Below are positions 52,852-60,395 of a DNA stretch of 64,000 nt, piece by piece. The translations under genes and the position numbers were made by a program. The notes beneath the pieces are model-generated. The model did not search any database, was not told the DNA's origin, and saw only the letters and a program-made list of their open reading frames with translations. Source of the stretch: Acidimicrobiaceae bacterium (lineage in GTDB: Bacteria > Actinomycetota > Acidimicrobiia > Acidimicrobiales > Aldehydirespiratoraceae); assembly GCA_009843915.1 (NCBI GenBank), contig VYCM01000141.1, forward strand, positions 1-64,000, written 5' to 3'. Numbering within the stretch: the stretch's first letter is position 1; each line of letters begins with the position of its first letter.

Positions 52852-54996
52852 ATGCCCGAAGGCGACCCGCCCCTCAGCCTCCGGGACTTGGACGCCATCG
52901 GCGTTGGCCGGCTCCGCGATGTCGGTCGGAAGCGTGCCACGGCACTGACTGCGATCGAGATCAACTCGGTGCTGGACCTGCTTCAGCACTATCCGCGGCG
53001 CTACATCGACCGCACGAACCAGGCCTGTATCGCCGAGCTCGCCGAGGGCGAAGACGCATTCGTGGAAGGCTGTGTGCAACGGAGTTCGTCGAGGCGAACT
53101 AAGCAGCGCCGGCCGCTCGTCGAGGTCATCATCTCCGACGACACCGGCCGCCTCAAGCTCACGTTCTTCAATCAGCCCTGGCAGGAGCAGAGCCTGCGAC
53201 CGGGCCGCCAGGTGATCGTCCACGGCCGGCCGACGCGATACCGGGGCTCCCTCCAGATGACGAATCCAGTGGTCGACCTGGTGGGCGACCGCACCGGGCG
53301 ATTCGTTCCCGTGTACCCGCAGTCGGAGAAGGTGAACGTCAGCACGTGGGAGATAGCCAAGTTCGTCGACCAGGCCCTCAACCGCTGCCAGCCGCGTGGC
53401 ATAGCCGATCCCATCCCACCGTCCCTGTTGCAGCAGTTCGACTTCGTGGGCCGTCAGACCGCCTTCAACGGGATTCACCGGCCTGCCGACATGCGTGAGT
53501 CGAGCCAGGCGCGGCGTCGCCTCAAGTTCGATGAGCTCCTGCGCGTGCAGCTTGAACTGGTCAGGCGCAAGCGTTGGCTGGAGAGGAGCACAGCCGGTCT
53601 GTCGCACGCCGTCGGGGGCGATCTGGTCGCCCGCTTCCTGGCCCGCCTTCCGTTCCCGCTGACGGGCGCCCAGCAGCGGGTGATCGACGAGATCGCCGAC
53701 GATCTGGCCCAGCCGCACCCCATGCACCGGCTGTTGCAAGGAGACGTGGGTGCGGGCAAGACGGTGGTTGCTCTCAGCGCCCTGCTGACCGCAGTGCAGG
53801 GTGGGTTCCAGGGTGCGCTGATGGCGCCCACCGAAGTGCTGGCCGAGCAGCATCACGAGACCGTCGTGGCACTGCTCGGTGATCTGAGCGTGCCCGACGA
53901 GTCGCGGCTCGGCGGCGAGCGCCCGCTGCGGGTGGAACTTCTGACGGGGAGTCGAGGCGCGGCGGACCGGCGCCGCGCGGTCGCGGGACTGGCATCCGGC
54001 GACGTCAACATCGTTGTGGGCACTCACGCCCTGATCTCCGAGGGACTGGAGTACAAGGCGCTGGGAGTTGTTGTGATCGACGAGCAGCATCGCTTCGGGG
54101 TGGAGCAGCGAGCTGTACTGCGCGATCGCGGGCTCGGGTCGGTCATGCCCGACCTGCTGGTCATGACTGCGACGCCCATCCCTCGCACCGCGGCCATGAC
54201 CGTGTACGGCGATTTGGACGTGTCCGTGCTCGACGAGTTGCCCGCGGGCCGGTTGCCTGTGGCCACCTCATGGGCTCGCGGCCCATTGGAGGAGGCCCAG
54301 GTCTGGGAGGCAGTGCGCGCCGCAGTGTCCGAGGGCCGGCAGGCCTATGTGGTGTGTCCTGTCATCGAGGGGTCTGAGGTGCTCGACGTGCGCTCGGTGA
54401 CAGAGATGTACGACCGCCTGACCGGCGACGGCGGCGAGCTGGCCGGGCTTCGGGTCGGCCTCCTGCACGGGCGGGTCACACCCGCCGAGAAGGAAGCCAC
54501 GATGGAGCTGTTCCGCTCGGGAGTTCTTGACGTGCTGGTGTCCACCACCGTCATCGAAGTCGGAGTGGACGTGCCCAACGCAACCGTCATGGTGGTTGTC
54601 GATGCGGGCCGGTTCGGCATCGCTCAGCTCCATCAGCTCCGGGGCCGGGTGGGCCGCTCCCATTTGGCGTCCAGCTGTTACCTGGTGGGCGAGGCCTCTA
54701 CTGCGGAGGCCGCGGCTCGGCTCGAGGCAGTGGTGGACTCCAACGACGGCTTCGATCTGGCCGAGGTAGACCTGGAATTGCGGGGCGAGGGCACGATCAT
54801 GGGTGAACGCCAGAAGGGTCGCAACGACCTCCGGCTGGCCTCGTTGCGACACGACAAGGAATGGGTGGTCAAGGCTCGCGACGCCGCGATCGAGATGCTT
54901 GACGCGGACCCTGACCTGCGAAGCCACCCGGCGCTGGCGGACGAGATCGACCTGATGCTCGGCGACCGCGAGGCCGAGTACCTGCTCAAGAGCTAG
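52852..54996 (+). CDS. recG: ATP-dependent DNA helicase RecG
   Basis: RecG remodels stalled forks and branched DNA. The 714-residue protein has the wedge/OB region (LLQHYPRRYIDR, then VIVHGRPTRYRGSLQMTNP), Walker A LLQGDVGAGKTVVAL near residue 295, DEQH in VVIDEQHRFGVEQR, MTATPIPRT, and the TRG-type motif GRVGRSHLASSCYLV. ATG 52852 follows the DAK2 stop by 28 bases. It is the first gene of a conserved housekeeping run. Confidence 0.95.
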   Translation: MPEGDPPLSLRDLDAIGVGRLRDVGRKRATALTAIEINSVLDLLQHYPRRYIDRTNQACIAELAEGEDAFVEGCVQRSSSRRTKQRRPLVEVIISDDTGRLKLTFFNQPWQEQSLRPGRQVIVHGRPTRYRGSLQMTNPVVDLVGDRTGRFVPVYPQSEKVNVSTWEIAKFVDQALNRCQPRGIADPIPPSLLQQFDFVGRQTAFNGIHRPADMRESSQARRRLKFDELLRVQLELVRRKRWLERSTAGLSHAVGGDLVARFLARLPFPLTGAQQRVIDEIADDLAQPHPMHRLLQGDVGAGKTVVALSALLTAVQGGFQGALMAPTEVLAEQHHETVVALLGDLSVPDESRLGGERPLRVELLTGSRGAADRRRAVAGLASGDVNIVVGTHALISEGLEYKALGVVVIDEQHRFGVEQRAVLRDRGLGSVMPDLLVMTATPIPRTAAMTVYGDLDVSVLDELPAGRLPVATSWARGPLEEAQVWEAVRAAVSEGRQAYVVCPVIEGSEVLDVRSVTEMYDRLTGDGGELAGLRVGLLHGRVTPAEKEATMELFRSGVLDVLVSTTVIEVGVDVPNATVMVVVDAGRFGIAQLHQLRGRVGRSHLASSCYLVGEASTAEAAARLEAVVDSNDGFDLAEVDLELRGEGTIMGERQKGRNDLRLASLRHDKEWVVKARDAAIEMLDADPDLRSHPALADEIDLMLGDREAEYLLKS

Positions 54997-55007
54997 GTCT
55001 GGCTGCT

Positions 55008-55565
55008 GTGAGCATTCGCGTCGTGGCCGGCTCGGCCAAGGGCCGACGGCTGGAGGCGCCGGCGGGCGACGTCACCCGACCCACTCCCAACCGGGTTCGC
55101 GAGGCGGTGTTCAACTCGCTCTACTCGCTCGGCGCCATCGAGGGCACCAGCGTGCTCGACCTCTTCGCCGGAACCGGTGCGCTGGGGATCGAGGCGCTGA
55201 GCCGCGGCGCGGCCGAAGCGACGTTCGTGGAGCACGACCGGGCCGTGGCCTCCCTGCTGCGGCGCAACCTCGAGGCCACCGGCCTGGCTGCAGGCGCGAC
55301 CGTGATGGTCGTCGATGTCGATGCCGCTCTCGACGAGCTGGCTCGTCACCGCTTCGATGTCGCTCTGGTGGACCCGCCGTACGCCTTCGATGACTGGCCG
55401 CAGCTGCTGCGGAGGGTGCCGGCTGAACTGGTCGTGGCCGAGTCGGATCGCCGGGTGGATGTGGGACCCCGCTTTGCCATCCACCATCACCGGCGTCACG
55501 GCGGTACCGTGGTGACGTTCGCACAAGCTGCCAAGAGGCCGAGCGGAACTGGAGCCGATCAGTGA
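55008..55565 (+). CDS. rsmD: 16S rRNA (guanine966-N2)-methyltransferase RsmD
   Basis: The 185-residue enzyme shows RVVAGSAKGRRLEAP at the start, LDLFAGTGALGIEALSRG (SAM binding) and VDPPYAFDDW (catalytic N/DPPY). It methylates G966 of 16S rRNA in late 30S assembly. GTG 55008 starts 11 bases after recG. The stop overlaps the GTG of coaD (GTGA), a common rsmD-coaD arrangement. Confidence 0.93.
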   Translation: MSIRVVAGSAKGRRLEAPAGDVTRPTPNRVREAVFNSLYSLGAIEGTSVLDLFAGTGALGIEALSRGAAEATFVEHDRAVASLLRRNLEATGLAAGATVMVVDVDAALDELARHRFDVALVDPPYAFDDWPQLLRRVPAELVVAESDRRVDVGPRFAIHHHRRHGGTVVTFAQAAKRPSGTGADQ

Positions 55566-56053
55566 CCCGTGTGCTGTACCCCGGATCCTTCGACCCGATC
55601 CACTACGGCCATCTCGAGATCATCGAGACGATCGCCCAGCTGTTCGATGAAGTGGTGGTGGCGGCCACGCGCAACCCGCAGAAGGGGGAGGGCCTGTTCA
55701 GCCTGCACGAGCGCGAGCAGCTGATCAAGGAGTGCGTCGCCCATCTGCCCAATGTCTCGGTGGCGATGTTCTCCAACCTCGTGGTCAATCTGGCCCAGGA
55801 GGTCGAGGCTGACTTCATCGTGAAGGGGCTGCGAGCAGTATCCGACTTCGAGAACGAGCTTCAGATGGCGCAGATGAACCACGCCCTCGCCGGCGTACAG
55901 ACGATCTTCATCCCCTCTGCAAGCAAGAGGTCGTTCGTGGCTTCAAAGCTGATCCGGGAGGTCGTTCGCCTCGGTGGGGACGTGTCGTCAATGGTGCCCG
56001 AGCCGGTGCAGGTCCGGCTGGCCGGTCGTCTAGAGGCCGAGCGGGAGCAATGA
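55562..56053 (+). CDS. coaD: Phosphopantetheine adenylyltransferase
   Basis: CoaD makes dephospho-CoA from 4'-phosphopantetheine and ATP. The 163-residue protein has PGSFDPIHYGHLEII (H-x-G-H nucleotidyl motif) at the start, VKGLRAVSDFENELQMAQMN and SSKLIR-type motif (SFVASKLIREVV). GTG 55562 overlaps rsmD by four bases, and the stop overlaps the next ATG (ATGA). Confidence 0.94.
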   Translation: MTRVLYPGSFDPIHYGHLEIIETIAQLFDEVVVAATRNPQKGEGLFSLHEREQLIKECVAHLPNVSVAMFSNLVVNLAQEVEADFIVKGLRAVSDFENELQMAQMNHALAGVQTIFIPSASKRSFVASKLIREVVRLGGDVSSMVPEPVQVRLAGRLEAEREQ

Positions 56054-56634
56054 GTTCGAGCGATCTGGTCCCGCCGGCGGGGACGGGCTCGGCCGAGAGT
56101 TCGTCCGAGGCTCGACGGCTGGCCGTCGAGCAACTGCTCACCCAGGCCATCCGGATGGTGGAGAGGTCGCGGCCGATGCCGTTCTCGACCTCGGTGATGA
56201 TCAACGGCGAAGAGGTGTTGGGGATACTGCAGAAGGCGTTCGCGGCTCTTCCCGAGGAGTTGCGGGCTGCTCGGTGGATGCTCAAGGAACGAGACGACAT
56301 GCGGCGTCGCACGCACCGGGAGGGCGAGGACATCATCGCGGCGGCCCGGGCTCGCGCGGAGCAGATGGTCCAGCGCAGCGAGGTCGTCAAGGCCGCCGAG
56401 ATGCGGGCGAGACGGACGGTCGACGAGGCCGAGGAGCGGGCCAGGAGGATGAAGCTCGAGACCGAGGACTGGTGCGACCAGCGGCTGGCAGCCTTCGAGG
56501 CGATGCTGCACAAGACAGCCACCGCCGTGTCGACCGGGCGCCAGCGACTCCAGGACACCCGGTTGCCGCGCCCGGCACCCGCGCCCGCTCCGGCCGAACC
56601 CGACGACGACATATTCGACCAGGACCTGGGTTGA
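56050..56634 (+). CDS. SepIVA/DivIVA-like coiled-coil protein
   Basis: A 194-residue protein with a low-complexity N terminus, then FSTSVMINGEEVLGILQKAF and a long charged helix of about 100 residues (LKERDDMRRRTHREGEDIIA … EAEERARRMKLETEDW), ending in a Pro/Ala-rich acidic tail. Its position between coaD and the DUF177 gene matches the mycobacterial septation factor SepIVA (inference from synteny). It may scaffold cell-wall synthesis. It overlaps coaD and the DUF177 gene. Confidence 0.75.
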   Translation: MSSSDLVPPAGTGSAESSSEARRLAVEQLLTQAIRMVERSRPMPFSTSVMINGEEVLGILQKAFAALPEELRAARWMLKERDDMRRRTHREGEDIIAAARARAEQMVQRSEVVKAAEMRARRTVDEAEERARRMKLETEDWCDQRLAAFEAMLHKTATAVSTGRQRLQDTRLPRPAPAPAPAEPDDDIFDQDLG

Positions 56635-57101
56635 ACGAACGCCAGCAGCGGCTGGTGGTGGACTGTGTCCGGCTTGATGCCGGCTCGGTCGACCACATCG
56701 AAATAAACGACCAGTGCATTCTGGACGAGCCCGGCGTCCCGGGGGCTCTGGTGGTGGACGGGGTCGTGCACCTGGAAGTGGTGGTACGAGCGGCCGGAGG
56801 GTCCCTTGTGGCGGACGGGCGGGTCGTGGGGGCGTGGACCGCGGAGTGCCGTCGCTGCCTGGAGGAGGTGAGGGGCCCTCTGGAAGCGCCGCTGCACGAG
56901 GTGTTCGAATGGGAACCGACCGAGGGTGAGACCTGGCCGATCAACGATCACCGCATCGATCTGGCTCCAGCGGCTCGCGAGGCCGCCGTGCTGGCCCTGC
57001 CGCTGGCGCCCCTGTGCTCCGAGGACTGCGCTGGACCGGTTCCGGACCGGTTCCCGACCGGTCCGGCGGTAGCGGATTCCTCAACCATCCGCGGCGTGTA
57101 G
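56631..57101 (+). CDS. YceD/DUF177 family protein
   Basis: A 156-residue protein in the conserved position just before rpmF. It has the DUF177 core (VVDGVVHLEVVVRAAGGSLV, then GAWTAECRRCLEEV) and LALPLAPLCSEDCAG. The usual following Cys pair (C-P-x-C-G) is replaced by PVPDRFPTG, so the family's metal site looks incomplete. TTG 56631 overlaps the upstream stop (TTGA) and is the only start that fits. DUF177 proteins take part in 23S rRNA or ribosome maturation. Confidence 0.85.
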   Translation: MNERQQRLVVDCVRLDAGSVDHIEINDQCILDEPGVPGALVVDGVVHLEVVVRAAGGSLVADGRVVGAWTAECRRCLEEVRGPLEAPLHEVFEWEPTEGETWPINDHRIDLAPAAREAAVLALPLAPLCSEDCAGPVPDRFPTGPAVADSSTIRGV

Positions 57102-57118
57102 GCCCCACCGCTCCCCGG

Positions 57119-57124
57119 TAGGAT
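57119..57124 (+). promoter_or_regulatory. Predicted -10 box upstream of rpmF
   Basis: TAGGAT is about 45 bases before the rpmF ATG, in the gap after the DUF177 gene. It matches the TAGGAT/TAGGGT boxes of leaderless genes elsewhere in the window, but here would leave a leader. No -35 was identified. Confidence 0.35.
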
Positions 57125-57169
57125 GCCGGGCCGGATTGTCCGATCGGCCGCCGAAGATCAGGATCCCTT

Positions 57170-57349
57170 ATGGCTGTCCCCAAGAAGAAGACCTCCAAGG
57201 CGAAGGGCCGCAGCCGAAGGGCCTCTGCGTGGCGGATCCGCCCGGGCGGCCGCAGCGCATGCAGCCGTTGCGGTGTAGTCAAACGTCCCCACCGCGTGTG
57301 CGGCAACTGCGGGTGGTACCGCGACCGGCAGGCCATAGTCGTCGAGTAG
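57170..57349 (+). CDS. rpmF: 50S ribosomal protein L32
   Basis: The 59-residue protein MAVPKKKTSKAKGRSRRASA… continues with zinc-ribbon cysteines in CSRCG and CGNCG and ends GWYRDRQAIVVE. It is read directly from the sequence, being short. It matches the zinc-binding (C+) form of L32. Located between the DUF177 gene and plsX, as in most bacteria. Confidence 0.95.
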   Translation: MAVPKKKTSKAKGRSRRASAWRIRPGGRSACSRCGVVKRPHRVCGNCGWYRDRQAIVVE

Positions 57350-57420
57350 CCGGCAGTTCGCATCAAGGCATTGTCGAGCCGTGATGGAACCTTTGTTGGC
57401 CCAGTGTGGTCTGAACCTCC

Positions 57421-58407
57421 GTGGAACCGGTAGCGGTTGACGCCATGGGGGGCGACCGAGCCCCTGCGGAGATCGTGGCCGGAGCCCGGCGCGCTGCCGA
57501 CGAGTTGGGGATCCCGGTGGTGCTGGTGGGGCGGCCCGACGAGTTGGGCGACACCGGCGGCCTGGAGGTGATCGAGGCTTCCGAAGTAATTCCGATGGAC
57601 GCGGAGCCGGGATCGAGCGTGCGCACGATGAAGGACTCGTCACTCGTGCGGGCGGCTGAGGCGGTGCGGGACGGCCGGGCTTCGGCGATGGTGTCGGCAG
57701 GCAACACGGGCGCCGCCATGGGCTCTGCGCTGCTGCGTATGGGCCGCATTCGCGGTATAGCCCGTCCGGCGATCGCCACGCCGATCCCCACTCCGGGCGC
57801 CAGTCCCACCACCATGCTCGACGCGGGCGCCAACGCGGAGTGCCGACCGGAGTGGCTCGTGCAGTTCGCCCGGATGGGCTCGGTCTACGCCCGCGACCGC
57901 TTCGGCATCGAGCAGCCCCGGGTCGGCCTGCTGTCGATAGGCGAGGAGGCCGGCAAGGGCAACGACTTCACCAAGACCGTCTTCGAACTGCTCTCCAACG
58001 GCCGGTGGGCCGGCGACGTTGGAGCGGACTGGATCGGCAACGTGGAGGGCCGCGACATCATGACTTCCACCGTCGACGTGGTCGTGACCGACGGCTTCAC
58101 CGGCAACGTGACCCTCAAGGCGCTGGAGGGAGCGCTGCGGGCCCTGTTCGGCCGGTTGCTGGTGGCCATTGACACCGACGACACCTCTCGCCGGGCCGGG
58201 GACATGCTGGCCCCGGCCCTCGACGAGATGGCGCGAGAGCTTCACCCCGACGGTGTCGGCGGCGCGCTGCTGCTAGGGGTGCGGGGCGTGTGCGTGATCT
58301 CGCACGGTGCCAGCAGCGCCGCCGCAGTGATGAACGCCATCAGGGTGGCCCGCGAGATGGTCGCCGCGGGCATGGTGGACCACATCGCGGCTATCGCTCG
58401 CGGATAG
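57421..58407 (+). CDS. plsX: Phosphate acyltransferase PlsX
   Basis: PlsX makes acyl-phosphate from acyl-ACP for phospholipid synthesis. The 328-residue protein begins PVAVDAMGGDRAPAEIVAGA and has MVSAGNTGAAMGSALLRM, RPAIATPIPT, LLSIGEEAGKGNDFTK and GFTGNVTLKALEGALR, all family motifs. GTG 57421 is the start. Confidence 0.94.
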   Translation: MEPVAVDAMGGDRAPAEIVAGARRAADELGIPVVLVGRPDELGDTGGLEVIEASEVIPMDAEPGSSVRTMKDSSLVRAAEAVRDGRASAMVSAGNTGAAMGSALLRMGRIRGIARPAIATPIPTPGASPTTMLDAGANAECRPEWLVQFARMGSVYARDRFGIEQPRVGLLSIGEEAGKGNDFTKTVFELLSNGRWAGDVGADWIGNVEGRDIMTSTVDVVVTDGFTGNVTLKALEGALRALFGRLLVAIDTDDTSRRAGDMLAPALDEMARELHPDGVGGALLLGVRGVCVISHGASSAAAVMNAIRVAREMVAAGMVDHIAAIARG

Positions 58408-58487
58408 CCGGGTGTCGGAGGCTGGTCGCATCCCTAACGATATGGTTGTGGGCTGCATCGACGACAGAGCGACGCACGGAGGCGCCG

Positions 58488-58778
58488 ATGCCGGCAGAAA
58501 CCCATGTGGAGCAGGCACCAATGGGGCGTGAGGAGGTTCTGGCGCTGATTCGGGACCGTCTTGCGGACATCCTGGAGATCGATCCCTCCGATATCGCAGA
58601 GGGAGCCTCATTCGCCGACGACCTCGACGCCGACTCGCTGGCGCTCATAGAGCTGGTGGAGGGGATCGAGGAGGAGTTGGCCGAGCGGGCAGTCGGCTTT
58701 CGCATCGAGGACGAGGACCTGGAAGATCTGCGCTCCGTCCGTGACGCCGTTGACTACGTCGTAGCGAAGCTGGGTTGA
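58488..58778 (+). CDS. Acyl carrier protein
   Basis: A 96-residue ACP with the phosphopantetheine serine in DDLDADSLALIELVEG and helices VLALIRDRLADILEI and RSVRDAVDYVVAKLG. ACGGAGG lies just before ATG 58488. It has about 12 extra N-terminal residues compared with standard AcpP. Position between plsX and rnc indicates the fatty-acid-synthesis ACP. Its stop overlaps rnc (TTGA). Confidence 0.92.
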   Translation: MPAETHVEQAPMGREEVLALIRDRLADILEIDPSDIAEGASFADDLDADSLALIELVEGIEEELAERAVGFRIEDEDLEDLRSVRDAVDYVVAKLG

Positions 58779-59497
58779 CGGTCCACACCGCTCCCGCTGG
58801 CGTTGTGGCGCTCATGGACCGGCTCGGCCACCGGTTCGGCGACGCCGCGTTGCTCGAGCTTGCCCTCACCCACCGCTCCTGGTGCGCTGAGCACTCGGGG
58901 TCGTCCTCCAACGAACGGTTGGAGTTCCTCGGCGACGCGGTCTTGGGCCTCGTGGTGACGCAGAGGCTCTACTCGCGTTTCGGCCACTGGTCCGAAGGCG
59001 ACCTGGCCAAGACCCGTGCCTCTCTTGTGAACTCGGCCACGCTGGCAGAAGTGGGTCGATCGATCGGCCTCGGCGAGCTGCTGCGCCTGGGCCGGGGGGA
59101 GGTCGCATCGGGCGGTCGCCTCAAGTCGTCGATCCTGGCCGACGCGGTGGAGGCGGTCATCGGGGCCGTGTATCTCGATGGTGGCATTGACGCGGCCGAC
59201 GAAGCGATCGGCCGGCTCCTGGGTTCGCGCCTCGAAGCCGCAGCCAGTGCTCCCGGCCACGCAGACTTCAAGACACGACTCCAGGAGTTGGCGGCCCATC
59301 TCGGATTCGCCCCTCCCACCTACGACGTGACCACCAGCGGGCCCGCGCACAAGATGTCGTTCGAGGCCGAGGTCCACGCCGGCAGCGCCAGCGGCACAGG
59401 CAGGGGAAGCACCAAGAAGGACGCTGAGCAACAGGCGGCCCAGATCGCCTACGCATCTCTAACCTCAGAGGCCGAGCGGGTAGGGAGCGGTTCATGA
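58775..59497 (+). CDS. rnc: Ribonuclease III
   Basis: RNase III cuts double-stranded RNA in rRNA maturation. The 240-residue protein has the nuclease signature NERLEFLGDAVLGLVV, the second metal site in ILADAVEAVIGAVYLDGG, and a dsRNA-binding domain (FKTRLQELAAHLGFAPPTY … AGSASGTGRGSTKKDAEQQA). The TTG start overlaps the ACP stop. The stop overlaps the Fpg-like ATG (ATGA). Confidence 0.95.
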   Translation: MTVHTAPAGVVALMDRLGHRFGDAALLELALTHRSWCAEHSGSSSNERLEFLGDAVLGLVVTQRLYSRFGHWSEGDLAKTRASLVNSATLAEVGRSIGLGELLRLGRGEVASGGRLKSSILADAVEAVIGAVYLDGGIDAADEAIGRLLGSRLEAAASAPGHADFKTRLQELAAHLGFAPPTYDVTTSGPAHKMSFEAEVHAGSASGTGRGSTKKDAEQQAAQIAYASLTSEAERVGSGS

Positions 59498-60336
59498 AGC
59501 TCGCCTTCGAGCTTCCGGAAGTCGAGACCATACGGCGGGACCTCGAACGCGAGATCATCACCCGCAAGATCAAGACGGCGGAGGCTGCGAGCATGAAATG
59601 CCTGCGCCGCTACCACACCCGCAAGGCCTTCACCTCGCAGTTGGAGGGAGCCAAGATCACCGATGTGAGGCGGGTCGGCCTCTACCTGGTGATCGAGCTG
59701 AGCACCGAGCTGCTGCTTGTGCTGTCGCTTGGCTCGTCGGGCTCGCCTCGCCGCAACGCCAACAAGCATCCCAAGGTCGCGGGAACCGAGGTGGTGATTT
59801 CGTTCACCCAGTACGGCCAGCTTCGCTTCGTGGACACCGAAGGCACCGGACAGCTGTTCGTGGTGCCCGCCGATGAGTTCCTGTCGGCTGTGCCTGAAGT
59901 CACCGGCTACGGCCTCGATCCTGTAGCCACCCCCATCTCCTGGACCGAGATGGGCCGTCTGCTGCTCCAGAGGGACACGAAGCTCAAGACCCTCATCACC
60001 GACGACAACTTCGTGGTCGGTGTCGGTGACATCTACGCCGACGAGATCCTGTTCGAGGCGGGGCTGCGCTTCGACCGGGTCTCCAACACACTCTCCACCC
60101 AGGAGATCCGCCGCCTTCACCGGTCGCTGGTCGGCACCATGCACGACGCCATGAAGTACCGGGGGACGTCGGTGCCGGATCGCCCCTTCCTGGATCCGTT
60201 CGGCCAGCCGGGCGGCTACGCAGGCCACCTCAAGGTGTGGGGTCGGCACGGCGAGCTGAGCGAACGGTCCAGGGCGCCGATCAAGCGAACCAAGTTCCGC
60301 GGCACCTGGACCTACTACTGCGACACCCAGGTCTGA
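59494..60336 (+). CDS. Fpg/Nei-family DNA glycosylase-like protein with degenerate active site
   Basis: The 280-residue protein aligns by eye with Fpg: FELPEVETIRRDLE near the N terminus, H2TH region VVGVGDIYADEILFEAG, and the C-terminal HLKVWGRHGE … RTKFRGTWTYYC. In active Fpg the protein starts Met-Pro-Glu-Leu-Pro-Glu, the Pro being the catalytic nucleophile. Here the N terminus is MKLAFELPEVE, so the proline is replaced by Phe and buried behind four residues. The beta-hairpin lysine (GRRGKYL) is Leu (RRVGLYL), and the zinc finger keeps one of four cysteines. It may bind DNA without glycosylase activity. The position between rnc and smc is the normal one for fpg. Confidence 0.85.
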   Translation: MKLAFELPEVETIRRDLEREIITRKIKTAEAASMKCLRRYHTRKAFTSQLEGAKITDVRRVGLYLVIELSTELLLVLSLGSSGSPRRNANKHPKVAGTEVVISFTQYGQLRFVDTEGTGQLFVVPADEFLSAVPEVTGYGLDPVATPISWTEMGRLLLQRDTKLKTLITDDNFVVGVGDIYADEILFEAGLRFDRVSNTLSTQEIRRLHRSLVGTMHDAMKYRGTSVPDRPFLDPFGQPGGYAGHLKVWGRHGELSERSRAPIKRTKFRGTWTYYCDTQV

Positions 60337-60395
60337 GCCTCTAACACGGGTGGGGATGCCCGGATCCGCGATTGGGCGGAACTAGCGTCGCGCCC

